Notes: generated from the letters alone by a model not told the origin. A DNA stretch of 64,000 nt from Ignavibacteria bacterium (GCA_016873805.1 VGVZ01000012.1:24736-88735), one strand, 5' to 3'. Shown: positions 35,331 to 45,439, numbered from the stretch's first letter. Program-made: numbers and translations.

Positions 35331-37106
35331 ATGAAGATCAAGTATCTCGACAGTCTCCGGCTCTACCGCGCGTTTCTGGCAGGAGGAACCGCGGTCGTCA
35401 GAAACCAGGAACACCTGAACAAGATCAACGTGTTCCCTGTCCCCGACTCCGACACCGGAACGAACCTCGCGGCCACCGTTCGCTCCATCATGGATGATTC
35501 CCGCGTGTACCCCTCATTCAAACAGACCTTTGGATCGATCGCAGACGCGGCATTGATGGGGGCGCGGGGAAACTCCGGAATCATCTTCGCCCAGTTTCTG
35601 TACGGCATGAGCCAGGAGCTCGGGAATGAACGCCGGATCTCGCCTCACTCCTTCGCCGAGGCAGCCAAGCGAGCGGTCGCCTACGTCTACACCTCCCTCG
35701 TGAAACCGGTCGAGGGGACGATCCTCACGGTGATTCACGACTGGGCGCACGCCATTGCCGAGGAGAGTCGCAGGACGAATGACTTCTTCCACATTTTTGT
35801 GGACGGCGTTCGCCACGCGCAACGATCGCTCAGCGAGACGCCGAAGAAACTCCGAGTGCTCGCCGAGGCGGGCGTGGTCGACGCCGGAGGACAGGGATTT
35901 GTCGATTTTCTCGAAGGCATCAGGAATCTCATTGTCCAGGGTTTCATCGTTGCCCCCGGATCGCGAGAAGCCTCACACCATAACCAGATCGACGATCCAT
36001 TGCCGCACGAGGTCGATCTCATGTTCCAGTACTGTACAGAAGCGATGCTGAGCGAGTTGACAATCGATCTCCCCACATTACGGGATCACGCCGTCCCCTT
36101 CGGCGATTCGATTGTCGTTGCGGGATCGTCCCGCAAGATGCGGCTGCACATCCATACCAACGCTCCGTCGGAGCTCTTTTTCAAGCTCAAAGATGTCGGG
36201 ACAATCAGCCAGATCAAAGTGACCGATATGCGGCATCAGTACAACGTCGCACATCACCGACGTTTCCCGATTGCGCTTGTCACCGATTCGACGTGCGATC
36301 TCCCGCAGGCGATTCTCGAACAATACCAGATCCATGTTATCCCCTTTCCCCTTTCGTTCGGCGACACGATGTTCCTCGATCGGGTGACCATCAATCCAAA
36401 GCAGTTTTATCATCTGCTCAGAACGCATCCGATCCATCCCAAAACCGCTCAGCCACCGGTACGGGAGGTGCAATCGCTCTTTTCATTCCTTGCGTCGCAC
36501 TACGAAAGCATCATCGCGATTCATATCTCGGACAAACTGACCGGCATCTTCAACATGTCCACACAGGTCGGCCTCTCCCTGAACAAACGATCCGATGTGA
36601 TCAATTCACGGAGTATCTCGGCGGGTCTTGGCCTCACTGTCTATCGTGCGGCTCTGGCAATCGAGCAGGGAACGTCTCATGATGACGTTCTCCGACTCGT
36701 GGCTGAGTGGACGAGAAAGTCGTTTCTGTATGCCGACATCCGGACCCTCAAGTATCTTGTCCGGGGGGGCCGAATCAGCGCGGCGAAGGGGGTTGTGGCA
36801 AGACTCTTCAATCTCCGTCCCCTGATTTCGGTCGATGCCGAAGGCAAGGGAGCTATTCTCGGCAAGTCAATTACCGACGACGGCAACGTGAAGAAGCTGC
36901 TCGCTCTCGTCGAAAAAGCTGCGGCAAATAACCCGGTATGGAACTACGCGGTCGTTCACGCGGACGCTTCAGACCGTGCTCAGATGTATGCCGAAGAAGT
37001 CCAGGCGCTGGTCAGAAAACCCCCGCTGTATATCGAAGACATCTCTCCCGTTATCGGCGCGCACAACGGGCTCGGTTGTGTTGGCGTTGCGCTTATGCTG
37101 GAATAG
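35331..37106 (+). CDS. DhaL (DAK2) kinase - DegV fatty-acid-binding fusion protein
   Basis: A 591-residue fusion. Residues ~1-200 form a DhaL/FakA-type ATP-binding domain with NVFPVPDSDTGTN at 33-45 and MGARGNSGIIFAQF. A middle FakA-like segment contains HIHTNAPSELFFKL. From about residue 315 a DegV/FakB domain follows: IALVTDSTCDLPQAILEQY, then KTAQPPVREV, IAIHISDKLTGIFN and YLVRGGRISAAKG. In Firmicutes FakA and FakB are separate proteins that phosphorylate exogenous or recycled fatty acids for phospholipid synthesis; here kinase and carrier are joined. The gene is followed after 2 bases by a membrane-enzyme gene. Confidence 0.88.
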   Translation: MKIKYLDSLRLYRAFLAGGTAVVRNQEHLNKINVFPVPDSDTGTNLAATVRSIMDDSRVYPSFKQTFGSIADAALMGARGNSGIIFAQFLYGMSQELGNERRISPHSFAEAAKRAVAYVYTSLVKPVEGTILTVIHDWAHAIAEESRRTNDFFHIFVDGVRHAQRSLSETPKKLRVLAEAGVVDAGGQGFVDFLEGIRNLIVQGFIVAPGSREASHHNQIDDPLPHEVDLMFQYCTEAMLSELTIDLPTLRDHAVPFGDSIVVAGSSRKMRLHIHTNAPSELFFKLKDVGTISQIKVTDMRHQYNVAHHRRFPIALVTDSTCDLPQAILEQYQIHVIPFPLSFGDTMFLDRVTINPKQFYHLLRTHPIHPKTAQPPVREVQSLFSFLASHYESIIAIHISDKLTGIFNMSTQVGLSLNKRSDVINSRSISAGLGLTVYRAALAIEQGTSHDDVLRLVAEWTRKSFLYADIRTLKYLVRGGRISAAKGVVARLFNLRPLISVDAEGKGAILGKSITDDGNVKKLLALVEKAAANNPVWNYAVVHADASDRAQMYAEEVQALVRKPPLYIEDISPVIGAHNGLGCVGVALMLE

Positions 37107-37108
37107 AC

Positions 37109-37891
37109 ATGCTCCCCGATGTCGCCACCACATACGCATCCTCCACCCTCGTCGTCTTCGTCTATATGCTCACGGTGTTTGCCATTGCGATCGTGAGACG
37201 TGATAATTCCATCGTGGATGTTGCCTGGGGTCCGGGGTTTGCTCTTATTGCCGCGACAACGTTCCTTCTGCACTCCGTCTCCCACTCCAGAATGGTTTTG
37301 CTTGTGGTTCTTGTTGCTCTCTGGGGAACAAGGCTTGCCGCACATATTTTTTTCCGTAACAAGGGGAAGGGAGAAGATTTTCGATATGCGGCCTGGAGAC
37401 GCAGCTGGGGGAGGATGTTCTACGTCAGGAGCTTCTTCTTCATTTACATGCTGCAGGGATTTTTGATGCTGATCATCGGTTACCCGATCGTGCTCGTGGG
37501 ATCGATCGATCAGCCGGCGTTGAACTTCGTTGACTGGATCGGCGCCGGAGTGTGGTTTCTCGGTTTTGGCTTTGAAGCAGATGGGGACTACCAGCTGTTG
37601 CTATTCAAGAAGAATGAGGCAAACCGTGGGAAGGTGCTGCGGAGCGGCTTGTGGAAGTACACTCGCCATCCCAACTACTTCGGCGAAGCTGTGCTATGGT
37701 GGGGACTGTTTCTGATTGCGTCTTCCTCACCGCACGGATGGACTGCAATCATCAGCCCGCTCGTAATCACATTTCTTTTGCTACGGATATCCGGCGTGAC
37801 GATGTTGGAGAAGAAGTATTCGGACAATCCGGAGTATGAAGAATACAAGAGAACCACGAATGCGTTCTTCCCCTGGTTTCCGAGGAGGTAG
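37109..37891 (+). CDS. DUF1295 membrane protein (steroid 5-alpha-reductase / ICMT-like)
   Basis: A 260-residue polytopic protein. It has several hydrophobic helices, the DUF1295 motif DNSIVDVAWGPGF and the C-terminal nucleotide/SAM-binding signature YTRHPNYFGEAVLWWGLF shared with steroid reductases and isoprenylcysteine methyltransferases. It ends with EYKRTTNAFFPWFPRR. The substrate is unknown; lipid modification is possible given the fatty-acid kinase fusion encoded just upstream (2-base spacer). The ATG at 37109 is preferred over longer open frame because the upstream part only shadows the preceding gene. Confidence 0.82.
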   Translation: MLPDVATTYASSTLVVFVYMLTVFAIAIVRRDNSIVDVAWGPGFALIAATTFLLHSVSHSRMVLLVVLVALWGTRLAAHIFFRNKGKGEDFRYAAWRRSWGRMFYVRSFFFIYMLQGFLMLIIGYPIVLVGSIDQPALNFVDWIGAGVWFLGFGFEADGDYQLLLFKKNEANRGKVLRSGLWKYTRHPNYFGEAVLWWGLFLIASSSPHGWTAIISPLVITFLLLRISGVTMLEKKYSDNPEYEEYKRTTNAFFPWFPRR

Positions 37892-38551
37892 GACTGGTTT
37901 GCTATTTACCGCTCCCAAAGGTCGAATGCTCCCATTCGGCTAGGGGCAAAACTCCGGTTCCACGGTCTCTCCTTCTGAAACTGAGGAGTCCGCTCCTCTT
38001 TCAAGGAAGGGATCAAGGCGCGGTTGGATTTGAACAAGGAAGCAGCTGACTTCTTGACCTGAAACCACAGAATCACGCTTTGTCGCTTTCTTTAGAAAAG
38101 AAAGCAACGGAAAGAAATTTGCCCGAAATCACGAACCCACGCGAGTCGCCATCGCCCCAGCCGACGATTTCGACACACAGCGATCGAAATCGAATCCCGC
38201 ATGACGCATCCATCCACCGCACATGCCGGTGATTTCGGTCTGAAAAACCTTGAGGGATGTCATTTGCAGTGACGCAGTCTGCTCATTCTTCCGACTGGTT
38301 CACGACATTGAGGTCTCCCCCTCCTTTTTCAAGGACGGGATCAAAGGGCGGTCCAATTCATCATAGGTGTTGGCTGACCTCACGGAATCGCTATCCAAGG
38401 CGGCTGAGCCCCGATGCTCATCGGGGTACCGTCCTCAGGGGGCACATCCTGTAAATCCCGACTGACAACAGTCGGGATGACTCGAAATCCGTTCAGATCC
38501 CGACCAAAAAACGGTCGGGATGACTCGAAATCCGTCAAGACGGATTTCGAG
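37892..38551. other. Repeat-rich intergenic region
   Basis: No gene is supported in these 660 bases. It holds two diverged copies of a ~45-base repeat (37983-38027 and 38310-38356, sharing TTTCAAGGA.GGGATCAA), an A/T hairpin at 38087-38107 resembling one near 49650, and four hairpins at 38409-38553. Both flanking genes end here: DUF1295 on plus, the T9SS cargo gene on minus. Confidence 0.6.
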
Positions 38552-38553
38552 TC
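38409..38553. repeat. Four consecutive perfect hairpins at the 3' end of a T9SS cargo gene
   Basis: (1) CCCCGATG pairs 38409-38416 with 38419-38426. (2) ATCCCGACTG pairs 38455-38464 with 38469-38478. (3) ATCCCGACC pairs 38497-38505 with 38513-38521. (4) GACTCGAAATCCGTC pairs 38522-38536 with 38539-38553, 15 bp, its last two bases lying in the stop codon of the cargo gene. The ATCCCGAC arms recur at 45360, 48349, 59900 and 60330. Confidence 0.85.
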
Positions 38554-41500
38554 ACTTCGCCAGGACCACTTTTCGAGTCTCCACAAAATCTCCCGCCACC
38601 ATCCGCAACAAATAGATTCCCGTCGGTAAATCGTTTGCGTTCCAGGTCGCATGGAAGATCCCTGCCGCCCGGACACCATCCACCAGCACCGCCACTTCCC
38701 TGCCGAGCACGTCATAGATCGTCAGACTCATCTCGACCGTAGTCATTATCTCAAACCGAATAACAGTCGATGGATTGAACGGATTCGGATAGTTCTGCCG
38801 CAACGCAAACTGCGTGGGGATTCCCTCCGGCCCTTCGATGCTCGAGACGATGGGAGTACCCGTGCCGCTGACTGCCACCGAATCAGGCGTTGCTCCGGTT
38901 CCGGCAAAAACGATGAATCCGGATTTCGCTCCGGCGCTCGTCGGTCTGAATGATACCGTAAAGAGGGTGCTTTTACCCGAGTCGATCGTTGCGCCTCCGG
39001 GCGATACCGAAAACTCTGCGTTCGTACAAGAGATCGAACTGAACGTGATCGGAGACGTCCCTGTGTTTGAGACTCTGACAGAATCCGTTTTTGTTCCATT
39101 CACGACCACGCTTCCGAAATTCAACGAACGTGAGCTGAATGAGTAGGCCAGCGTTGTTCCCGTGCCGCTCAATGAAATCCGGACGGTATCTCCTCCGGCC
39201 GTCGTATGGGTGATGATGCCGGATTTCGCACCTGCCGAGGTCGGGGCAAATCGCACAAAGATGGGTGTGGAGGCAAGTGTTCCGCTCACCCCGGAAAGTG
39301 TCAGAGATGATCCAAAGCCGGACGTGGCCGATGTGGAAATCTCGAAGTCCGATGTCACTGAGACGCTCACCGTGCCCGTCAGGTTTGATCCGGAGAGTGA
39401 GTACGATTGGGCCGGGGATACGGAGGCGACGGCAACTGAACCAAAACTCAGCGCCATGGGCGCGGCGACGATCGTCGGCCGGGTAGGCGCTTCCCCTTCG
39501 AAAAGCATATTCCAGCTGGTGGCAATCCTGATGCCATCGATCATCAGTGTGGCCGAAAGAGCCGTCGATCCCTGCCGGATTGCAAACGAGCCGATGTTTG
39601 TCGGATCACTGGTTGAAGGATCTGTGTCAATCAGATCGGCGGCCCCCGGCTCGGCGGTGGGAATCGATGGGAGCACGAACAGCGATACAACGTCATTGTT
39701 GTCTCCCGCCTGAATCGTGTATTTCAGGACAAGGAGATGAGTCCTATTGTATGGGTACGTCGCGAGAGAATACTTCGCCGTTCCAGCCCCGAAGCCCAGC
39801 CCGAACTGTAGATTTCCGCTCCCATCGTCCTTTGCATACACACGCGCGCGATAGTACGTCGAGCTCAGCGGCCCCGTTGAAAGGTGAACAAAATAATCAC
39901 CCGTTTGGCTGGCAGAGACGTTCACCATGAAGGCCGCATACACCGATCCGCTCGCCTGTGTCGTGAACGTCCGGTTGACGTCCTCGCCCGTCACGGTGAG
40001 TCCTGCTGCATTTCCTATTCCAGAGGATGGATAGCCGGAAAACGTGAGTCCTGGGGAGACGACAGGGATGAAGTTCGTTGTCCCGCTGTGGTTGGCCCAT
40101 CCGGCGGCGGTCAGAAGCGTACCGGCAGGATAATCGAAATCTTCGGTGAGGAGAATCTCAGGGGTCGTCGCGTTTCCACGCGCCGGCGAAGTTGTGAGGT
40201 AGTTTGTCTCCTCTCCGGAGCCGCTGTATTCAAAGACCGCGACATGATAGGTCTTCCCAGGGCTGAGACCGGTCACCGTGACGACGCTATCATTCCCGCT
40301 GTAGACAACATAGTTACCTGTGCCGATTTGCGATCCCTTGCTGAATTCGGCGACCGCCGTGTAGTGGTAGAGGTCGACCGGGCTCGCATCGACAGCGCTC
40401 CCCAACTTAGCTAGAACCAGCCTCCCCTCACCATCACCCTTGGTCCAGGAGACCTTCATCGTGTTGGCCTTGAGATCGCTGATCACGACGCCGGATGCCT
40501 GAAGCGTCGGCTCTGTGATAAGCGACTCTACACCGGTACCGGTCACCGGGACTTCGACGACCGCAGCAGCAACCGAAGTGTGCATGATTTTCGCTGTCTT
40601 TGCGCCAAGACTGGTGGGATTGAATCTGACGAAGATCGGCGTAGAAGGAACCGATCCCCCCGATTCTGGCAGGGCCAACGTCGATTTGAAGCCATCTGTT
40701 CCCGAGAGGGATACCTGGAAGTTCGTCGGTGCGATAATCGTGAGGGGTCCGACGAGATCCTGTCCGGAAACTTCGTAACTGCGAACTGATGATGGGGAGC
40801 CCAGCAATACTCTGCCGAAACTCAACGCCGCCGGCACGGAAACGGCAATATCAGGCGCGAGCACCCTTCCCTGAAGTGCAACAAGCTTGCTTGCGGCACC
40901 GGGACTTGTGTGCGTGATATTTCCGGACTGCGACGCCAATGCGGACGGCTCGAAACGGACATAAATCGTTGTGACAGCGAGAGAACCCAGAGTGGGGGAA
41001 AATGTGAGTGATGAGGCGAAGCCCGTGCCGCTGGTGAGAGAGATCCTAAAACCATCTGGAGCGGTAATGGCCACATCACCCAGAAGATTGTTTCCCGCTA
41101 CTGTATAGCTCTGTTCAGCCGATGGAGCGTATCCCACTGTCTGAAATTCCGGGATTGCGAACGTCGAAACATTTATGACCGTTCCTTCCAGAATGGTAAA
41201 TTCGTACGGCTTGCCCGCGTCCAGATTTACACCAGAGACCGTGACCGTTCTTCCGGTAATGCTCTGTGAGGATCCAACAGTTTGCCAAGATGCCACCTCA
41301 GAAGAGGCATCGTTCCACCAGACCTGAACAGATGAAACATCCTTCCCGTTGTCATCGTCTGACACCCACGAGAAGGTGATATTCCGGACAACGCTGCTCG
41401 TTGGCGTGATACGCCATTTCCTGGCGATGCCCGTCCGCGAACCGATGGTCACGATGCCAGAGGCGCCGCTCGTTCTCCTCACCGAAACATCCCCCGCCGT

Positions 41501-44500
41501 CCCCGATCCGGGGGCGATCAACATTCCGATTCCGCTGAAGCTGTTTGCACCGGCACCGACATTTCTTGTCACCAGAAGCGTTCCCTCAACATATGCTCCT
41601 GTTGCCTCACCAGTTATTGTAGCCGACGGCCCGAGTGTTACACTGTTCGACGAGGTTACCAGCTTTCCAGCCGTGACTGTGAGCGTTCCGAGCACTGTGA
41701 GGTCACCGGTGAGCGTAACACCGGACGGACGGTTGACAGTGACATTGTTGAAGGTGAACGAAGGAAGGGATAATGCCGCGGCCGTCCCCCCAACCACGAG
41801 ATTAGAGGTCGAGCCCGCATTCAGCGTACCACCGGAGAGTGCCAACCCGCCGCTAAGCGTAAGGGTATTCGCACCTACGGAAAACACCCCGTTGGCCAGC
41901 GTGAGCGTACCTCCGCATCCAAGATCCCGGTTCAGGGATGCACCAGTTGCGTTGCTGATCGTGACATTCTGATTCGAGCCGATCGTGATGGTCCCCCCTC
42001 CGCTGAATGTCTGGGCCGAAGTTCCATTGAAGGAAACGGTTGCTGCACTTGCCGGATTGAAATTGAGGGTTGCACCCGAGGCGACCGAAACATTGCCGGT
42101 GAGATTGAACGTTCCGGTCATTCCCAGATTCAACGTGCCGGCAGTGATTGTGAGATTTTCGATCGTCAACGGATTACTTCCTGTCGCGGATTGACTGAAT
42201 GAAGCGAGATTGACTTCCAGATTGGCGTACGTTCTCCCGGAGAAAGAGGGGGCAGCGTTCTGCTCGATGCGGAACAGACTTCCAGCTTGAAACACGACTT
42301 TCGAACTGGGTTGAGAAAGCGCAAAAGGATTGGAGCCGGCTTGTTGAATAAACGTCGATCCACTCGCGAACACAACGACGCTCGCCGTGCCTGTGTTTGT
42401 AAATATGTTCCCAGTGCACGACGGTCCCTGGGTGAGACTCGATCCCGTCGCAAACGTGATCGCGCTCGCATCGTTGGCATTCAGCTTGTGCGCTGCGCCT
42501 GAAAACGCCATCGTTCCGGAGACTGTTCCGGTTGCACCCGCGCCGACGAATAGCGTCAATGCATTACCCCCTTCGATGTTTAGCGCCGATCCGGCGGCAA
42601 CATCCAGATCTGTCCCAGACCCCCCGGCGATTGTCAGGGTGTTGGTTCCCGAGGCCTGAAGATTCACTGTCGTACCATTTGCTACAACCAATTTTCCGAT
42701 CGTCTGAGTGGGGACACCCGTGACAGTCACGGTTGCTCCATTGTCCAATAGAAGGATGTCCGAGACCGACGGTGAAGAACGGTCGGGCGTCCAGTTGCCT
42801 GCGGTCGCCCATGCCGCAGATCCTGTCTGGTTCCAGGTGTACGTCGGCGCGGAGGTCTGCTGATTCCCGACTGCCGGTGTCGATGTCAGATAGTTCTCCG
42901 TGCCGGCTGATCCATTGAACTCGTACACTGCGAAGTGATAGGTCGTGCTGACCGTCAGGCTGGTCACCGTTACGGAGGTACCAGTGCCGGAGTACACGAC
43001 GTAGTTGCCGCTTCCTACCTGGGTTCCGCTCCCGAATGCCGCATTGGCCGCATAGGAAGTCCCATCTGCTGGATTCGCGTTGACGGCCCCTCCGGAGCGG
43101 GCAAGGACGATTCTGCTGCTTCCGTTCCCATTTATCCAGGAAACGGTCATCGATGTAGAACCCACGGATGAAAAAAGGAGTGATGATGCCTGAACGGTCG
43201 GCTCTGTCTCGATGCCAAAACCGGTTACGGCCTGATTCTGCGTCGTCACGCCGGCACTCGTGTGTGTGATGTTTCCGCTTGCCGATCCGGTAGACGATGG
43301 AGTGAATCGAACATAGATTGGCGTTGAAGCAACCTCCCCACCCTCGTGAATGAGAGTCACGGAAGAACCGAATCCTGACCCGCTTGTGGTTGAAATCTGA
43401 AATCCTGCTGGAGCGGAGATCGAGATATCGGCGGTGAGTGCGGTTCCCGATACGCTGTACGATTGCTCGGAAGAAGTACTCCCGACCGCGACGCTGCCGA
43501 AGCTGCTCAGACTTCCGGTGAGCGATATCGTCGGAGAGGCCGGTGCCGTCGTTGCCTGACTTCCAGTCGCCGGACTCGTCGTCAAGTAGTTCGCAGTGGA
43601 ACCGGACCCGTTGTACTCGTATACGGCGAAATGGTAAGTCGTACTCGAGGAGAGACCGGTCACGGTAACACTGTTTCCGCTCCCCCCATACACGACGAAA
43701 TTGCCGGTTCCAACTTGGGTTCCACTGCCAAATGCCGAATTGGCGGTGTAGCCGGTCCCGTCGCTGGGATTGCTGTCCACCGCACTCCCCGATTTCCCGA
43801 GCACAAGTCTGTCTGCCCCGTTGCCGCTCGTCCAGTTGAGCATCATGGACGATGACCCGACGGAGGAGAATGACAATCCGGTCGCCGCCGTTGTCGGTTG
43901 CGCCGCAATGCCGGTGCCACTCACGCTGACGGTCTTCTCCGTCGCGCCGGTGCTGTTATGCGTAATGTTCCCACTGGCCGGGCCGGTGGTGGATGGTGCG
44001 AACCTCACATAAATGGGCGTTGAGGAAACTGTGCCATCCGATGGGATCAGGGACAGAGAAGATCCGAATCCTGATCCGCTCGTTGTTGAGATTTCGAAGT
44101 CCGACGGCGCTGAGATGCTTATGTTTGCGGTGAGGTTGCTGCCGGAGACGGTGTACGACTGCTCGCTTGAGGTTTGACCATTGGCAACAGGACCGAAACT
44201 TAGGCTGGATGTCGAGACAGAGATTGCCGGTCCGGGAGTACCCTTCAGGACCACATCGTCAATCCTCACAGCGACGGTGCCTGTCTTGACCCAGCGAAGA
44301 CGCAATCCGTTGATCTGCGCTGCGGCCGGTAAATTGATCACCGGACTCAAATACCATCCTGTTGCCGCGTTCGCCGCCTGGTCAAAGGTGAAGGAGACAT
44401 TGACGTACGCGGAACCGTCCCAATAACTCAGTGCCAGCGTCGGGAGCGATGTTCCAGATTCCTTCCGATAAGCAAATTGAACATTAAGGCTCGTATATCC

Positions 44501-44815
44501 GGAAGCGTTGATCCCCTCGACCGCAAACCCGTACTCGCCAGACGTCGACGTAAGCCATACATTCGCACCGCCAGATGCTCCCGCATATCCGCTCGATACA
44601 CTGGTCTGCCGGATATCGCCCGGATTTGTCGCGCTACCCTGACTGTACGAAAACGTGGGCGAATTGCTGAAGCCGTTGGCGGCTGCGTGCGCCGCGATAG
44701 TGGTGGTCGCTCCCACAGTTCCCATGGTTTCGGTGAAGATTGTTGTCTGCCCCCACGCCACACTCGCCGACACAACAAGCACCAGAATCGTCGAAACGAT
44801 GTAGATCTTCTTCAT
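38552..44815 (-). CDS. Giant T9SS cargo protein with repeated ASH-like and fibronectin-type modules
   Basis: 2087 residues: signal peptide MKKIYIVSTILVLVVSASVAWG, a jelly-roll-like region to ~200, then alternating modules. One module has an ASH/HYDIN look and is repeated (LSFGSVAVGSTSSEQSYSVSG, GFGSSVTL, TPIYVRFTPSSTG); the other is fibronectin-like and repeated (VTVTSLTVSTTYHFAVYEFNG). In the middle is a Thr/Gly/Asn-rich beta-helix-like passenger (SGTLTTN-type strands). It ends with the type A sorting domain QNYPNPFNPST, GREVAVLVDG, LPTGIYLLRMVAGDF, VVLAK. It is probably exported by Sec and SprA and anchored or released at the surface; binding partners are unknown. A hairpin straddles the stop codon. 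Confidence 0.88.
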   Translation of the reverse strand: MKKIYIVSTILVLVVSASVAWGQTTIFTETMGTVGATTTIAAHAAANGFSNSPTFSYSQGSATNPGDIRQTSVSSGYAGASGGANVWLTSTSGEYGFAVEGINASGYTSLNVQFAYRKESGTSLPTLALSYWDGSAYVNVSFTFDQAANAATGWYLSPVINLPAAAQINGLRLRWVKTGTVAVRIDDVVLKGTPGPAISVSTSSLSFGPVANGQTSSEQSYTVSGSNLTANISISAPSDFEISTTSGSGFGSSLSLIPSDGTVSSTPIYVRFAPSTTGPASGNITHNSTGATEKTVSVSGTGIAAQPTTAATGLSFSSVGSSSMMLNWTSGNGADRLVLGKSGSAVDSNPSDGTGYTANSAFGSGTQVGTGNFVVYGGSGNSVTVTGLSSSTTYHFAVYEYNGSGSTANYLTTSPATGSQATTAPASPTISLTGSLSSFGSVAVGSTSSEQSYSVSGTALTADISISAPAGFQISTTSGSGFGSSVTLIHEGGEVASTPIYVRFTPSSTGSASGNITHTSAGVTTQNQAVTGFGIETEPTVQASSLLFSSVGSTSMTVSWINGNGSSRIVLARSGGAVNANPADGTSYAANAAFGSGTQVGSGNYVVYSGTGTSVTVTSLTVSTTYHFAVYEFNGSAGTENYLTSTPAVGNQQTSAPTYTWNQTGSAAWATAGNWTPDRSSPSVSDILLLDNGATVTVTGVPTQTIGKLVVANGTTVNLQASGTNTLTIAGGSGTDLDVAAGSALNIEGGNALTLFVGAGATGTVSGTMAFSGAAHKLNANDASAITFATGSSLTQGPSCTGNIFTNTGTASVVVFASGSTFIQQAGSNPFALSQPSSKVVFQAGSLFRIEQNAAPSFSGRTYANLEVNLASFSQSATGSNPLTIENLTITAGTLNLGMTGTFNLTGNVSVASGATLNFNPASAATVSFNGTSAQTFSGGGTITIGSNQNVTISNATGASLNRDLGCGGTLTLANGVFSVGANTLTLSGGLALSGGTLNAGSTSNLVVGGTAAALSLPSFTFNNVTVNRPSGVTLTGDLTVLGTLTVTAGKLVTSSNSVTLGPSATITGEATGAYVEGTLLVTRNVGAGANSFSGIGMLIAPGSGTAGDVSVRRTSGASGIVTIGSRTGIARKWRITPTSSVVRNITFSWVSDDDNGKDVSSVQVWWNDASSEVASWQTVGSSQSITGRTVTVSGVNLDAGKPYEFTILEGTVINVSTFAIPEFQTVGYAPSAEQSYTVAGNNLLGDVAITAPDGFRISLTSGTGFASSLTFSPTLGSLAVTTIYVRFEPSALASQSGNITHTSPGAASKLVALQGRVLAPDIAVSVPAALSFGRVLLGSPSSVRSYEVSGQDLVGPLTIIAPTNFQVSLSGTDGFKSTLALPESGGSVPSTPIFVRFNPTSLGAKTAKIMHTSVAAAVVEVPVTGTGVESLITEPTLQASGVVISDLKANTMKVSWTKGDGEGRLVLAKLGSAVDASPVDLYHYTAVAEFSKGSQIGTGNYVVYSGNDSVVTVTGLSPGKTYHVAVFEYSGSGEETNYLTTSPARGNATTPEILLTEDFDYPAGTLLTAAGWANHSGTTNFIPVVSPGLTFSGYPSSGIGNAAGLTVTGEDVNRTFTTQASGSVYAAFMVNVSASQTGDYFVHLSTGPLSSTYYRARVYAKDDGSGNLQFGLGFGAGTAKYSLATYPYNRTHLLVLKYTIQAGDNNDVVSLFVLPSIPTAEPGAADLIDTDPSTSDPTNIGSFAIRQGSTALSATLMIDGIRIATSWNMLFEGEAPTRPTIVAAPMALSFGSVAVASVSPAQSYSLSGSNLTGTVSVSVTSDFEISTSATSGFGSSLTLSGVSGTLASTPIFVRFAPTSAGAKSGIITHTTAGGDTVRISLSGTGTTLAYSFSSRSLNFGSVVVNGTKTDSVRVSNTGTSPITFSSISCTNAEFSVSPGGATIDSGKSTLFTVSFRPTSAGAKSGFIVFAGTGATPDSVAVSGTGTPIVSSIEGPEGIPTQFALRQNYPNPFNPSTVIRFEIMTTVEMSLTIYDVLGREVAVLVDGVRAAGIFHATWNANDLPTGIYLLRMVAGDFVETRKVVLAK

Positions 44816-45092
44816 GACAAGAACCTTGATATTATAGGAATGTGCGGTAGAGCCCACTTGCGATGTTGCACCATCCGAAGATGGCGGGAGAGTTGGGGAG
44901 GGTGAGTCCATTTGCTCGAAGGCGCGGGCTCGATCCAAGTCATCTTAGTTTCGCAGCAAAATATCATCAACCGATGGCCGAGAAGCAAGCACAATAGGCG
45001 ATGAAAGAAATATGCGATGGAGTGATCGATGAGGATCGCGTCGCAATTTTCGGAACCTCTCCTGATGCGTCCTCACATTTCCAATCCACCGC

Positions 45093-45120
45093 GTGGGACA
45101 GGCATTCCTGCCTGTCCACC
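45093..45120. repeat. REP-like hairpin (GGACA family)
   Basis: GGACAGGCA (45096-45104), loop TTCC, TGCCTGTCC (45109-45117), preceded by GTG. It has the same 9-bp stem and 4-base loop as the hairpins around the RAYT gene at 52 kb. Confidence 0.75.
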
Positions 45121-45289
45121 ATCTTCGTTGGTTTCCTCCGTTGATCAGATCCCGAATCCCCGCTTGCGACATGCGTGGAACAGCTCTCGTCGGAACGACG
45201 CTTCCTGTCTTTCCTCTATCTCTGCGATTCCTCTCCGAACTCCTCGACCCCCGCGTGCCTTCAAGAAACTGATAGAGGCGGGCAAGCCC

Positions 45290-45439
45290 GCGTTTTGCTT
45301 CTAAAAAGATGAGCCCCGACATGCGCCGGGGCTCGACCATACCAATCTGGGTTCATCAGATCCCGACCTACCCTTCGACTTCACTCAGGGTGACGGTCGG
45401 GATGACTCGAAAACCGTCGGAGACGGTTTTCTCGTCACC
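45290..45439. repeat. 150-base 3'-end repeat, copy 1
   Basis: It matches 48278-48427 over its whole length with about ten differences by eye. It contains, from left to right, a terminator-like hairpin (GAGCCCCG arms), the ATCCCGACC/GGTCGGGAT palindrome with core CCTTCGACTTCACTCAGG, and a hairpin with AAAACCGTC arms that reaches into the stop codon of the cargo gene. Confidence 0.85.
45303..45334 (-). terminator. Terminator-like hairpin after T9SS cargo gene
   Basis: Minus strand: GAGCCCCG arms with an 8-base loop, then ATC and five Ts (45307-45303). About 100 bases after the stop codon. The three bases between stem and T-run weaken the call. Confidence 0.5.

Larger units (their letters stand above)
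44816..45434. other. Intergenic region between two T9SS cargo genes
   Basis: No gene is supported. It contains TATAAT on the minus strand at 44831-44836 close to the giant cargo gene (no good -35), a REP hairpin at 45093-45120, and a 150-base block (45290-45439) shared with 48278-48427. Confidence 0.6.

Noticed and set aside
36938..37108. Upstream extension of the DUF1295 protein
   Set aside because: It overlaps the DhaL/DegV gene in another frame. The membrane protein begins naturally at the ATG two bases after that stop.
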